From positions 1 to 64,000 of the forward strand of contig NZ_BAABLK010000036.1 of assembly GCF_039544305.1 (NCBI RefSeq): a stretch of DNA of 64,000 nucleotides. Direction: 5' to 3'. Positions 8,186 through 17,157 of this stretch are shown piece by piece; the stretch's first letter is position 1, and the number at the start of each line of letters is the position of its first letter. The DNA is from Paeniglutamicibacter antarcticus_C. GTDB lineage: Bacteria > Actinomycetota > Actinomycetes > Actinomycetales > Micrococcaceae. Made by a program: the position numbers and the translations under genes. Under the pieces are notes generated by a model that was not told where the DNA came from, searched no databases, and saw nothing but the letters and a program-made list of their open reading frames with translations.

Positions 8186-9166
8186 CTAGAGCTTTGCGCG
8201 CGCCATCAAGGTCTCGCGCGGGTTCTCGGACTTGGTCGCCTCGGCGAATGCCTCGATGGCGGCCTTGGCCTCCTTGGAGAGGTTCTGCGGGACAACCACC
8301 TCGAGGGTGACCAGCAGGTCGCCGGTGACCTTGGAGGTCTTGACCCCGCGTCCCTTCAGCCGCAGTGTCCGCCCGTTCGCCGAACCGGCGGGAACCTTCA
8401 TCTTCACGGATTCCCCGGTGAGCGTCGGCACCTGGATTTCTCCGCCCAGGGTTGCCTCGTCAAAGGTGACCGGGACGTGGATCCGGATGTTGTTGTCCTC
8501 GCGAGCGAAGACCGGGTGCGCTTTGACGGCCACCTTGACGATCAAGTCCCCGGTCCCGGCGCCACCTGGCGAACCCTTGCCGCGGACCCGAACCGACTGC
8601 CCGTCCTTGATTCCGGCGGGGATCCGGACATCGATGACTTCGCCGTTGGCCTCTCTCAGGCCGATGGTGGTTCCCTTCATGGAACCGCCAAACGAAATCG
8701 TGGTGCTGGCCGTGCGGTCCGCGCCCTTGCGCGGGGCCTGCTGGCCGAAGCCCCCGAAGCCTCCCCCTCCTCCGCCGAAGAGGTCGGCGAATTCCGGTGG
8801 CACCTGCCCGCCGCCGTGCCGGGATCCGCCCCCGCCTCCACCTTGACCAAAGAGGTTGGAGAACACGTCCTCGAAACCGCCGCCACCGCCCTGCGGTCCG
8901 CCCTGGCCGCCGGCGCTGAAACGCGCGCCGCCGCCCATTGCACGGATCGCGTCGTATTGTTGGCGGTCCTCGGGATCCGAGAGTACGGAATTGGCCTCGG
9001 TGATGTCCTTGAACTTGCTTTCGGCCTTGGGGTCACCTGAGTTGGTGTCCGGGTGGTACTTGCGTGCCATCTTCCGGTACGCCTTCTTGATGTCCGCATC
9101 GCTGGCATCCTTGGAGACGCCAAGGGTGGCGTAGAAATCCTTTTCGACCCAGTCCTGACTTGCCAT
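8186..9166 (-). CDS. dnaJ: DnaJ-family co-chaperone without zinc finger
   Basis: A 326-residue J-domain protein that stimulates DnaK ATPase and delivers substrates. The J domain spans residues 1-75 with the HPD motif at 38-40. A very glycine-rich linker (~80-150) is followed directly by the C-terminal substrate-binding domains (from ISFGGSMKG). The four CxxCxGxG zinc repeats of classical DnaJ are absent, so it is a class II or CbpA-like J protein. It is third in dnaK-grpE-dnaJ-hspR, 186 bp after grpE, a gap with no gene. Confidence 0.92.
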   Translation of the reverse strand: MASQDWVEKDFYATLGVSKDASDADIKKAYRKMARKYHPDTNSGDPKAESKFKDITEANSVLSDPEDRQQYDAIRAMGGGARFSAGGQGGPQGGGGGFEDVFSNLFGQGGGGGGSRHGGGQVPPEFADLFGGGGGGFGGFGQQAPRKGADRTASTTISFGGSMKGTTIGLREANGEVIDVRIPAGIKDGQSVRVRGKGSPGGAGTGDLIVKVAVKAHPVFAREDNNIRIHVPVTFDEATLGGEIQVPTLTGESVKMKVPAGSANGRTLRLKGRGVKTSKVTGDLLVTLEVVVPQNLSKEAKAAIEAFAEATKSENPRETLMARAKL

Positions 9167-9352
9167 CAGGCGCCTCCTTCTTGTTGTAAAAATCGTGGAG
9201 CCTCACCGGCCGGATCTTCGCGGCGGGGAGAAAACTGTGGGGGTGTTCCACCAAGTGTGCGGCGGTCCGCCTCGATTCCCTTCGAGGAACCGGCGATCCG
9301 CCGCACATTGGTGGTGCAATACATGCATTTCTGCAGTTCTTGCCCTTGGTGC

Positions 9353-9913
9353 TTATTCCCCGAGGGAAACAATCACCTGGGCGGCGCGAAGGATGCGATC
9401 ACCCTTCTTGAACCCGGTGCGCAGCACTTGGGCCACGTGGTCCGCCGGGATCTCGGCGTGCGGCTGTTGCAGCAACGCCTCGTGGATGTTCGGATCGAAC
9501 TCCACACCGGCGTCGGCGATGCGCTCCAGGCCAAGGCCTTCAAGCACGCTGTCGAGCTTGTTGGCGATCGCAGCGAAGGGACCATCGGTCAAATCCCCGT
9601 GGGCCCGGGCCGCGTCGATGTCATCGAGCACCGGCAGCAGGTTGTTGAAGACCGACTGCACTGCGACTTCGCGGGCAACATCGCGGTCGCGCTCGACGCG
9701 CCTGCGGTAGTTGACGTACTCGGCCTGCAGACGCAACAGGTCGTTGCGCAGCTCGGTTTCCTTCTCGTTTGCCGGGGCTTCCTCGTCGACCTCGGTACCA
9801 ACCTCGTTGAGAATGGCCTCGGCCTGGCTCAACGCGTCGCCCGAGTCATGTGCTTCATCCACGGGGGTTACCTCTTCGTTGGAGGAACCCTCCTCGGGTG
9901 TTTGCTCTGACAT
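9353..9913 (-). CDS. grpE: Nucleotide-exchange factor GrpE
   Basis: A 186-residue dimeric exchange factor for DnaK. It has an acidic, disordered N-terminus (~1-50), a long helix (ELRNDLLRLQAEYVNYRRRVERD, shown here as RLQAEYVNYRRRVERD), and the C-terminal beta domain signature GVEFDPNIHEALLQQPH...VLRTGFKKGDRILRAAQVIVS. It starts 15 bp after the dnaK stop, so it is cotranscribed and probably translationally coupled. Confidence 0.95.
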   Translation of the reverse strand: MSEQTPEEGSSNEEVTPVDEAHDSGDALSQAEAILNEVGTEVDEEAPANEKETELRNDLLRLQAEYVNYRRRVERDRDVAREVAVQSVFNNLLPVLDDIDAARAHGDLTDGPFAAIANKLDSVLEGLGLERIADAGVEFDPNIHEALLQQPHAEIPADHVAQVLRTGFKKGDRILRAAQVIVSLGE

Positions 9914-9928
9914 GGTTGATGCGCCTCC

Positions 9929-11773
9929 CTACTTCTTTTCGTCTTCGTCAATGACCTCGGCGTCGACAATGTCTTCTTCGGCTTCCGGAGCCGGCTCGCC
10001 TTCGGCGGCCTCGGACTCGGACTGTGCCTGCGAGTAGATGGCTTCGCCGAGCTTGGTCTGCGAGGTCTGCAGCTTATCGAACGCCGCCTTGACCTCGTCG
10101 TCGTTGTCCTGCTGCTCGAGGGCGGCCTTCAGTGCATCGACGTCGGCCTGGACCTCGGTCTTGACCTCCTCGGGCAGCTTGTCATCGTTGTCCTTGATGA
10201 GCTTGTCGACCGAGTAGGCCGCCTGCTCGGCGGCGTTGCGGGTCTCAGCTGCCTCGCGGCGGGCCTTGTCCTCTTCGGCGTGCTCTTCTGCTTCCTGGAC
10301 CATGCGGTCGATGTCTTCCTTGGACAGCGAGGAACCACCGGTGATGGTCATCGACTGCTCGACTCCCGTGCCCTTGTCCTTGGCCGAAACATGGACGATG
10401 CCGTTGGCATCGATGTCAAAGGTGACCTCGACCTGCGGGATGCCGCGAGGCGCCGGGGCAATGCCGGTCAACTCGAAGGTGCCCAGGTTCTTGTTGTCTC
10501 GGGTGAACTCGCGTTCGCCCTGGAAGACCTGGATGGATACCGAAGGCTGGTTGTCATCGGCGGTGGTGAAGGTCTCAGAGCGCTTGGTCGGGATCGCGGT
10601 GTTGCGCTCGATCAGCTTGGTCATCACTCCGCCCTTGGTCTCGATGCCCAGGGACAGCGGGGTGACGTCGATGAGCAGGACGTCCTTGCGCTCGCCCTTG
10701 AGCACGCCGGCCTGCAATGCGGCGCCAACGGCGACGACCTCATCCGGGTTCACGCCCTTGTTGGCTTCCTTGCCGGCCAATTCCTTGACCAGCTCGGCAA
10801 CGGCTGGCATACGGGTGGATCCGCCGACGAGGATCACGTGTGCGATCTCCGAGACGTTCACCCCGGCTTCCTTGACGACGTCCTTGAACGGCTTGCGGGT
10901 GCGCTCAAGCAGGTCCGCAGTCAGTTCCTGGAACTTGGCACGCGAGAGGTGCTCGTCCAGGTGGACCGGGCCGTCAGCGGTGACCGAGAGGTACTGCAGG
11001 GAGATGTTGGTCGAGGTGGCGCTGGAGAGTTCCTTCTTGGCCTGCTCGGCTGCTTCCTTCAGGCGCTGCAACGCGATCTTGTCCTTGGACAGGTCCGCAC
11101 CCTTCTGCTTGGCCTGGGCCAACAGCCAGTCAACGACGCGCTGGTCCCAGTCGTCGCCGCCGAGGCGGTTGTCGCCCGAGGTGGAGCGCACCTGGATGGT
11201 GGAGAAGTCGTCTTCGTCCTTGCCGACTTCGAGCAGGGAGACGTCAAAGGTACCGCCGCCGAGGTCGAAGACCAGGATGAGCTCGTCTTCCTTGCCCTTG
11301 TCCAGGCCGTAGGCCAGGGCCGCTGCGGTCGGCTCGTTGACGATACGCAGGACCTTCAGGCCAGCGATCTCGCCGGCTTCCTTGGTGGCCTGGCGTTCAG
11401 CGTCGTTGAAGTAGGCCGGGACGGTGATGACGGCGTCGGTGACCTTTTCGCCCAGGTAGGACTCCGCGTCGGTCTTGAGTTTCATCAGCGTACGGGCGGA
11501 GATTTCCTGCGCGGTGTAGTTCTTGTCGTCGATGGCCACCGACCAGTCGGTGCCCATGTGGCGCTTGACAGAGGCGATGGTGCGATCGATGTTGTTCACG
11601 GCCTGGCGCTTGGCGATGTCGCCAACCAGGACCTCGCCGCTCTTGGCGAAGGCGACGACCGACGGGGTGGTGCGGTTGCCTTCTGCGTTGGCGATGACGG
11701 TGGGCTCGCCACCTTCGAGGACGGATACTACGGAGTTGGTGGTTCCGAGGTCAATACCTACGGCACGTGACAT
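9929..11773 (-). CDS. dnaK: Chaperone DnaK (Hsp70)
   Basis: A 614-residue Hsp70. The N-terminal ATPase begins MSRAVGIDLGTTNSVVSVLE, carries VFDLGGGTFDVSLL and ends before the linker VLLIDVTPLSLGIET. The substrate-binding and lid domains follow, ending in the acidic tail EEDIVDAEVIDEDEKK. The start was set at MSRAVGIDLG (ATG 11773) rather than an upstream in-frame ATG, because of family conservation and the GAAGGAG-like site before it. First gene of the heat-shock operon; two HAIR operators lie about 55 and 110 bp upstream. Confidence 0.98.
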   Translation of the reverse strand: MSRAVGIDLGTTNSVVSVLEGGEPTVIANAEGNRTTPSVVAFAKSGEVLVGDIAKRQAVNNIDRTIASVKRHMGTDWSVAIDDKNYTAQEISARTLMKLKTDAESYLGEKVTDAVITVPAYFNDAERQATKEAGEIAGLKVLRIVNEPTAAALAYGLDKGKEDELILVFDLGGGTFDVSLLEVGKDEDDFSTIQVRSTSGDNRLGGDDWDQRVVDWLLAQAKQKGADLSKDKIALQRLKEAAEQAKKELSSATSTNISLQYLSVTADGPVHLDEHLSRAKFQELTADLLERTRKPFKDVVKEAGVNVSEIAHVILVGGSTRMPAVAELVKELAGKEANKGVNPDEVVAVGAALQAGVLKGERKDVLLIDVTPLSLGIETKGGVMTKLIERNTAIPTKRSETFTTADDNQPSVSIQVFQGEREFTRDNKNLGTFELTGIAPAPRGIPQVEVTFDIDANGIVHVSAKDKGTGVEQSMTITGGSSLSKEDIDRMVQEAEEHAEEDKARREAAETRNAAEQAAYSVDKLIKDNDDKLPEEVKTEVQADVDALKAALEQQDNDDEVKAAFDKLQTSQTKLGEAIYSQAQSESEAAEGEPAPEAEEDIVDAEVIDEDEKK

Positions 11774-11829
11774 GGGGATGCTCCTTCTTACCTTGGGAAA
11801 ATAAACCAACGCCAACCCAATTCCAATCG

Positions 11830-11850
11830 GTTGAGCGTTCTGGACTCAAG
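11830..11850. promoter_or_regulatory. HAIR element 1 (HspR operator)
   Basis: GTTGAGC, seven bases, ACTCAAG. This matches the HspR inverted repeat CTTGAGT-N7-ACTCAAG at 12 of 14 positions. It lies 57 bp upstream of the dnaK start codon. Confidence 0.85.
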
Positions 11851-11882
11851 TTTACCAACAGGCAAAACGATGTCAATTCAAA

Positions 11883-11903
11883 GTTGAGTGCGAGTGGCTC
11901 AAG
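11883..11903. promoter_or_regulatory. HAIR element 2 (HspR operator)
   Basis: GTTGAGT, seven bases, GCTCAAG, again 12 of 14 consensus positions. It is placed 53 bp (about five helical turns) upstream of element 1, which would put two bound HspR dimers on the same DNA face. Confidence 0.85.
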
Positions 11904-12100
11904 TTTGCTCTTTGCCGAGTCAACGAGACCCGAATACGCAGAAAAAACCTCGTAATTACAAGGAACTTAGAGTTTGCTGGGAGTGTTGTTCGCCGTGAGA
12001 GATCGGAACAAAAACACCAGTTCCACGGACCGAAACCCCCACGCAGCGGGCCAGCCAGTGCCCTTGGGCACGGTACTGCGCTCCTTGGAGGGCCGACGGA

Positions 12101-12571
12101 CTAGGTCCCGAGAACAAGGTCCACTCCCAGGTAGGCCAGCAGGCCGAAGGTCGAACCCCAGAGAACGATGGAAATGACCTGCCAGAAAATGACCTTCTCC
12201 TTTGCCGCCCCGAAAGACACCAGTGCCAGGGAGGTGATTTGGCTCGGAAGGATGGTTTGGCCCAACAGGCTGACCCCGGCAATGCCGTATTTATCAAACG
12301 CTCCACGCAGCCTGGCGTACTTCTGCGAGGGCACCTTGTCCTTGGCGACCTTGCGACGAACGAAGTGGGCTCCGTTGACCAACAGAACCATTGAGGCGAC
12401 GTTGCCCACGACAGCTGCAAGTACGGCGAACACCGGGTTCATGCCGATGACCACCCCGACAACGGCCCCGAAGTAGGACTCGATAAAGGGGACCGCGGCG
12501 AGAAGTGCCACGCCGATCCACTGCAACGCCGAAGGGAAAGAGGACGTGAACTCCTGCAGTGACTCGATCAA
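12101..12571 (-). CDS. Small multidrug-export family membrane protein (COG2426)
   Basis: A 156-residue protein with about four membrane helices. The AAVPFIESYFGAVVGVVIGMNP motif (quote: PFIESYFGAVVGVVIG) is followed by the conserved GQTILPSQITSLALVSFGA near the C-terminus. This is the Sm_multidrug_ex family, whose transport role is inferred from early work and poorly defined. Monocistronic, same strand as dnaK but 260 bp beyond the HAIR region and probably separately expressed. Confidence 0.75.
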   Translation of the reverse strand: MIESLQEFTSSFPSALQWIGVALLAAVPFIESYFGAVVGVVIGMNPVFAVLAAVVGNVASMVLLVNGAHFVRRKVAKDKVPSQKYARLRGAFDKYGIAGVSLLGQTILPSQITSLALVSFGAAKEKVIFWQVISIVLWGSTFGLLAYLGVDLVLGT

Positions 12572-12787
12572 GGCGATTCTCCAACGTGGTGTTTATTGCT
12601 CCCGGCTGCGTAGGGGCAGCAGGGACACAGACACCCGGCCCAAGACCCTGGGCGCGGGCTTCCCCCAACGCTAGTGGGCCGGGTCTGCTCGACAGCTGTC
12701 CCAAAGGATGACTTTGCCAGGATCGCCGCGGAGGCGATTCCTTCAAAGGGATGAGCCCGAGGGATCACGCGAAACTTCATTAAAGAC

Positions 12788-12835
12788 CACGTGGGCCTTG
12801 GAATGCAACAATTGTGGCATTCCAAGGCCCACGTG
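12788..12835. terminator. Perfect 19-bp-stem hairpin terminator
   Basis: Arms CACGTGGGCCTTGGAATGC and GCATTCCAAGGCCCACGTG pair perfectly around a 10-nt loop. It lies 38 bp after the stop of the DEAD-box helicase gene. There is no U tract, as is usual for many actinobacterial terminators. Confidence 0.75.
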
Positions 12836-12873
12836 TAGAACCGGGAACGGCCGCCATCGGCGACCGGAGGGTT

Positions 12874-14643
12874 TTAGCGGCTGCGGTTGCTCGAGGCAGG
12901 AGCCGAGGCGCGACGCGGACCGCGTCCACGGCCTGCACCGGCTGCAGCTTCGACCTTGGACGCGCCCAAGGCCTCACCAATGGTGTTGCCGCCGCGCGGA
13001 CGCGAACCGGCGCCCGAACCCTGGCGGTGGCCCGAGTTGTTACGCGAGGCAGCCGAACCGCGGTTCGGGACCGTGCTACGACGAGCTACGTCGCGGTCGT
13101 CCTGGCGCATGTCTGCACGACGGTCCGAACGGTTATCGGTGCGGTTCTCGGTGCGACGCTCGCCGCCACGGCCACCGGACGCGCCTGCGCCACGGCGCTC
13201 TGCTCCACGGCCGCCCGAAGCAGCATAGCCACGACCTTCGCCACGGTTCTCGGAGCGGCGTTCGTTGCCGCGTCCTGCCGAGGCATTGGCACCACGGCTT
13301 TCGCTGCGGCGCTCTCCACTGCTCTCGTCGCGGCTGCGAGGAGCCTCGCCGGTGTTGGCCTTGGCGGTTCCGCGGCCACCTCGACGACGGCCACGGCCTC
13401 CTGCGGCGTCCGAGTCCGTCAATGCCTGGGTGCGGACCGAGGCGGTGCTGCGCAGCTGCGGGGCAACATAGGCCACGGGCTCGGCGCGATTTCCCACGAC
13501 GTCGGAAACGACCTGCGAATTGGGTGTCACCTTGACCATCGGGACCTTGAGGCCGGCTGCCTTGAGCAGTGACTTCACATCGGACTGCTGGTCCGGTGTC
13601 GCAATGGTGACGACGGTCCCGGAGGAGCCGGCACGTGCGGTGCGGCCCGAGCGGTGCAGGTAGGCCTTGTGCTCCGCCGGCGGATCGACGTGGACAACGA
13701 GCTCGACGTCATCGACGTGCACGCCGCGGGCGGCGACGTCGGTGGCCACCAGCACGCGGGCGTCCCCGGCCGAGAAAGCGGCAAGGTTGCGGTCGCGGGC
13801 GTTCTGGCTGAGGTTGCCGTGCAGGTCAACGGTGGGGATGCCGCACTTGGAGAGCCATACGGCCATCTTCTTGGCGTGGTGCTTGGTGCGCATGAACATG
13901 ATGCGGCGGCCTGAGCCGGAGGCCAGGGTGCGGATCAGTTCCTTCTTGTCGTCGTTGGACACCATGAACACGTGGTGTTCCATGGTGTTCACCGCTGCGG
14001 TGGGTGCATCGACCTCGTGGACCGTGGGGTTGGAGAGGTAGCGCTGAACCAACTTGTCCACGCCGTTGTCCAGGGTCGCGGAGAAAAGCATGTGCTGGAT
14101 ACCGCGCGGAGCCTGGTCCAGGATGCGCTTGACCACCGGCAGGAAGCCGAGGTCGGCCATGTGGTCGGCCTCGTCAAGCACGGAGATTTCCACGCGGGAC
14201 AGATCGGCGACGCGCTGCTTGAGCAGGTCCTCGAGACGGCCGGGGCACGCGATGAGGATATCAACGCCGGCGTTGAGGTCCTTTTCCTGGCGCAGCTGCG
14301 AAACGCCGCCGAAGACAACGGCGGTGCGAAGGTCAACGGCCTTGGCCAGCGGTTCGACGACCTTGGCGATCTGGGTGGCCAGTTCGCGGGTCGGTGCCAT
14401 GATCAACGCACGTGGGAAACGGGCCTTGCGTGGTTTGGGGTTCGCTGCCAAGCGGGCAACCACCGGAAGGGAGAACGCCAGGGTCTTGCCCGAGCCGGTT
14501 TGGCCGCGGCCCAGGACGTCTCCACCGTTGAGGGTGGAAGGAAGGGTGGCTTCCTGGATGGGGAATGCGGTTTCGATGCCTTGCGATGCCAGGACATCAG
14601 CGAAGATTGCGGGCACGCCAAGGGAAGTGAATGAAGGACTCAC
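12874..14643 (-). CDS. DEAD-box ATP-dependent RNA helicase with RGG-rich tail
   Basis: A 589-residue RNA-remodelling ATPase. Q motif and motif I GRGQTGSGKT, motif Ia PTRELA, motif II VLDEADHM, motif III SAT, and motif VI HRSGRTARAG occupy residues ~1-370. From ~410 the tail is low-complexity and rich in RGG, SENRGE and GRGAERR repeats, a typical RNA-binding tail of CsdA/RhlE-like actinobacterial helicases. The GTG at 14643 was chosen because AGAGAAAG lies 7-8 nt upstream and the protein then begins at the conserved SFTSLGV. The ~250-bp upstream region contains two strong dyads. Confidence 0.9.
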   Translation of the reverse strand: MSPSFTSLGVPAIFADVLASQGIETAFPIQEATLPSTLNGGDVLGRGQTGSGKTLAFSLPVVARLAANPKPRKARFPRALIMAPTRELATQIAKVVEPLAKAVDLRTAVVFGGVSQLRQEKDLNAGVDILIACPGRLEDLLKQRVADLSRVEISVLDEADHMADLGFLPVVKRILDQAPRGIQHMLFSATLDNGVDKLVQRYLSNPTVHEVDAPTAAVNTMEHHVFMVSNDDKKELIRTLASGSGRRIMFMRTKHHAKKMAVWLSKCGIPTVDLHGNLSQNARDRNLAAFSAGDARVLVATDVAARGVHVDDVELVVHVDPPAEHKAYLHRSGRTARAGSSGTVVTIATPDQQSDVKSLLKAAGLKVPMVKVTPNSQVVSDVVGNRAEPVAYVAPQLRSTASVRTQALTDSDAAGGRGRRRGGRGTAKANTGEAPRSRDESSGERRSESRGANASAGRGNERRSENRGEGRGYAASGGRGAERRGAGASGGRGGERRTENRTDNRSDRRADMRQDDRDVARRSTVPNRGSAASRNNSGHRQGSGAGSRPRGGNTIGEALGASKVEAAAGAGRGRGPRRASAPASSNRSR

Positions 14644-14716
14644 GTGGTACTTTCTCTCAAAGCTTCGCACGACGGTTTCGGCGCGCGTGGTCGCCGAAGA
14701 AAGAGAGAGCCAGGCT

Positions 14717-14768
14717 GGTGCACGAGTTGTGCACCGCATGAACACCGAATTCGACTCGAGGTCGAGTC
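14717..14768 (-). promoter_or_regulatory. Two dyads in the helicase leader
   Basis: GGTGCAC-N5-GTGCACC (14717-14735) and GACTCGAGGTCGAGTC (14753-14768), both perfect. They lie 75-125 nt upstream of the helicase GTG and would form hairpins in a leader or act as operators. RNA helicase genes often have regulated, structured leaders; the role here is inferred. Confidence 0.45.
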
Positions 14769-14902
14769 AAGTAAGACGGCGGATCGGGAAATCTAATCTG
14801 TCGACGCATAGACCAACAAGTGGTGAAGTGAAAATTCAACCTTGGTCGATCTACAAGTCTCTAGCCTAGCAGTTCCCGGCCCTTGGTCGAACGAGAGCTT
14901 CG

Positions 14903-17047
14903 TTACTTTGTCCGTGCCAGCTTGCTGGGCCACCATACTTTTTGACCGATGTCATGCACCAGGGCCGGCACCAGCAATGAGCGCACAACCAAGGTGTCCA
15001 GCAGCACCCCGAAGGCCACGATGAAGCCCAATTGGACCAAGAACATGATCGGAATGATGCCCAACGCGGCAAACGTGGCGGCCAGGACCACCCCGGCGCT
15101 GGTGATCACCCCTCCGGTGACCGACAACCCGCGCAACACCCCAGAACGGGTTCCATGGCCCAGGGATTCCTCCCTCACCCTGGTCATCAGGAAGATGTTG
15201 TAGTCCACGCCCAACGCGACCAAGAACACAAAACCGAAGAGCGGGACCGATGGGTCCGCCCCGGGGAAATTGAAGATCCCGTTGAAAACCCATGCCGAGA
15301 CCCCCATGGCCGTCCCGTAGGAAAGCAACGTCGTGGCGACCAAAAGCACCGGGGCCAGGATCGAGCGCAGCAGCAACATCAGGATGACCAAGATGGCGCC
15401 AAGGATCAGCGGGATGATCTTGACCAGGTCGGCCTGCGCGGTCGCGGCGGTGTCGCTCAGGGTTGCGGTGGTTCCCCCAACGAGTCCTTCGGGATCCGCT
15501 GCGTGGACGATATCCCTCAACTCAACAAGCGTTGACTTTGCGGCTTCCGAATCCGCGGCATCGCTGAGGGTGATTGAGAGCAGGACCCGGTTTTCGACGA
15601 CTTGGGGGTCGCGTCCGGCCTGGGCCATGGCAGGTCCGCCGTCGGCGGCCTGGATGTAGGCCGAGGCCACTCCTCCTGCGCCTTCGACCTTTGGCAGGAG
15701 GTTGCCGGCTTGACTTTGTTCGACAACTGCAAACACCGGGCTCCCGGTTCCGCCGGGGAAATGCTCGCCCAAAATCCCTTGCCCGTCGCGGGAGTCGGTT
15801 TGGCCCAGCACCAGGTCGCTCTGTGGCACACCGGAGGCCTTGAGCTGTGTCATGCCCAAGGCACCTGCGGCCAGCACGAGCGCGGTTAGCACCCAAATCG
15901 GGCGCGGGTGGCGTCCGACGAACCCCGCGACACGTCCCCACAGTCCCGGGGGAAGCTCCTCGGGGCCAAGCGGCGCGGCTTGCTTGGGCATGAATGGCCA
16001 ATAGGCCGCGCGCCCCAGCAGAGCCAGCGCCGCGGGAAGGAACGAGAGTGCTGCGATGATCGAAAAAATGATGCCGCTGGCGCCGATGGGACCAAGGGCC
16101 TTGTTTGAGTTCAAGTCTGAGAAGAGCAGGCACAGCAGGCCCACCGTCACGGTGCCGCCGGAAGCCAGGATCGGTTCGACCGAACGCTTCCATGCCGTCA
16201 TTGCCGCTTCCCAACGGTCCTGTCCGTGGGAAAGGGCTTCCTTGTGCCTAGCGACAAGCAGGAGCGAGTAGTCCGTCGCCGCACCGATCACCAGGATGGA
16301 CAGGATGCCCTGGCTCTGGCCATCAAGCCGAATCCAGCCTTCCTTCGCCATGAAATACACCGCGAGGATGGCCGCACACAGTGCCGCCACCGCGGTGAAC
16401 AGGACGACCACCGGCAGGAGCAAGGAGCGATAGACCAGAAGCAGGATCAAGAAGACGGCACTCAGGGCCACCCCGAGCAGCACGCCGTCGATGCCGGAAA
16501 ACGCCTCGGACAAATCAGCACTGAATCCGGCAGGACCGGTCACGTAGGCTCGGGTTCCTTCGGGCGCCCGCTCGGCTAGTTCCGCGCGGAGCTTGTCGAC
16601 GGACTCCTTGACTTCGCCGTTACCGTCAAGGGGAACAAGCAGCTGGGCGGCCAGTCCGTCCTGGGAGGCAAACGGGCCAACGATCTTCCCGTCCAGGCCC
16701 CCGAGGTCATCCAGCGATGCCGCCAGCTTCTTGATTTCGGTTTGGTCCAGCTTCGAGTCCCCCACCACCACGACGACAGCCGGGATCGCATCGGAGGTGC
16801 GGAACTTTGCCTGCCACTCCAGTGCCCGCGTTGCCTCTGCCGAGGCCGGCAGGAACGACGCCTGGTCGTTGGTCTGCACGTCGCTGAGCTTTCCGAAGGT
16901 CGGACCGCCGATTCCAGCGACACCAAGCCAGATCACCACCAGCACCACGGCCAACAGTGCACGCAGGACGGCTTTTCCGGTCCCGCGGCCCGAACCCTTG
17001 GCCGGGCCGCGGGTGTCCGCCTCGGTGTCCTTCAGGTGTTTTCCCAC
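14903..17047 (-). CDS. MMPL/RND-family membrane transporter
   Basis: A 714-residue transporter with 11-12 membrane helices in two repeats. Each has a large extracytoplasmic loop after helix 1, and conserved transport segments GAATDYSLLLVARHKEAL (~260) and ALGVDYNIFLMTRVREE (~625), whose Asp-Tyr pairs are the proton-relay residues in MMPL proteins. It exports lipids or drugs. GTG 17047 was chosen with GAGGGAGA upstream; in-frame ATGs at 17086 and 17119 would run into the intergenic operator. It diverges from a MarR gene, the likely regulator. Confidence 0.88.
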   Translation of the reverse strand: MGKHLKDTEADTRGPAKGSGRGTGKAVLRALLAVVLVVIWLGVAGIGGPTFGKLSDVQTNDQASFLPASAEATRALEWQAKFRTSDAIPAVVVVVGDSKLDQTEIKKLAASLDDLGGLDGKIVGPFASQDGLAAQLLVPLDGNGEVKESVDKLRAELAERAPEGTRAYVTGPAGFSADLSEAFSGIDGVLLGVALSAVFLILLLVYRSLLLPVVVLFTAVAALCAAILAVYFMAKEGWIRLDGQSQGILSILVIGAATDYSLLLVARHKEALSHGQDRWEAAMTAWKRSVEPILASGGTVTVGLLCLLFSDLNSNKALGPIGASGIIFSIIAALSFLPAALALLGRAAYWPFMPKQAAPLGPEELPPGLWGRVAGFVGRHPRPIWVLTALVLAAGALGMTQLKASGVPQSDLVLGQTDSRDGQGILGEHFPGGTGSPVFAVVEQSQAGNLLPKVEGAGGVASAYIQAADGGPAMAQAGRDPQVVENRVLLSITLSDAADSEAAKSTLVELRDIVHAADPEGLVGGTTATLSDTAATAQADLVKIIPLILGAILVILMLLLRSILAPVLLVATTLLSYGTAMGVSAWVFNGIFNFPGADPSVPLFGFVFLVALGVDYNIFLMTRVREESLGHGTRSGVLRGLSVTGGVITSAGVVLAATFAALGIIPIMFLVQLGFIVAFGVLLDTLVVRSLLVPALVHDIGQKVWWPSKLARTK

Positions 17048-17113
17048 GGTGTTCTCCCTCGTTGCGCGGGCAGAGCCCCGCTTCATGCAAAATGTGCCTG
17101 CCCCAAAGAGTAT

Positions 17114-17126
17114 TTCCATTATGGAA
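17114..17126. promoter_or_regulatory. Palindromic operator candidate between MarR and MMPL genes
   Basis: TTCCAT-T-ATGGAA is a perfect 13-bp palindrome in the 110-bp gap between divergent genes. It abuts the -35 position of a promoter whose -10 (TACAAT, 17145-17150) ends 7 nt before the MarR ATG at 17158. This is a typical position for an autorepressing MarR site that also controls the pump. Confidence 0.6.
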
Positions 17127-17157
17127 CTAATTCAAGCTGCGGCATACAATGGTTCCC

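Noticed and set aside
8676..8940. Glycine-codon-rich repeats on the minus strand
   Set aside because: This is the normal Gly/Phe-rich linker of the J-domain protein.
10280..11770. 496-codon plus-strand open frame
   Set aside because: It lies wholly antisense to dnaK, has no recognisable domain, and arises from the codon bias of a highly expressed high-GC gene.
12874..13470. Possible DNA repeat array
   Set aside because: Repeated short motifs here encode the RGG/SENRGE tail of the helicase; units are irregular and have no spacers, so this is not CRISPR.
12814..13572. Ala/Thr-rich plus-strand frame that looks like a secreted protein
   Set aside because: It is the antisense of the RGG-rich tail of the helicase gene; the repeats come from that low-complexity tail.
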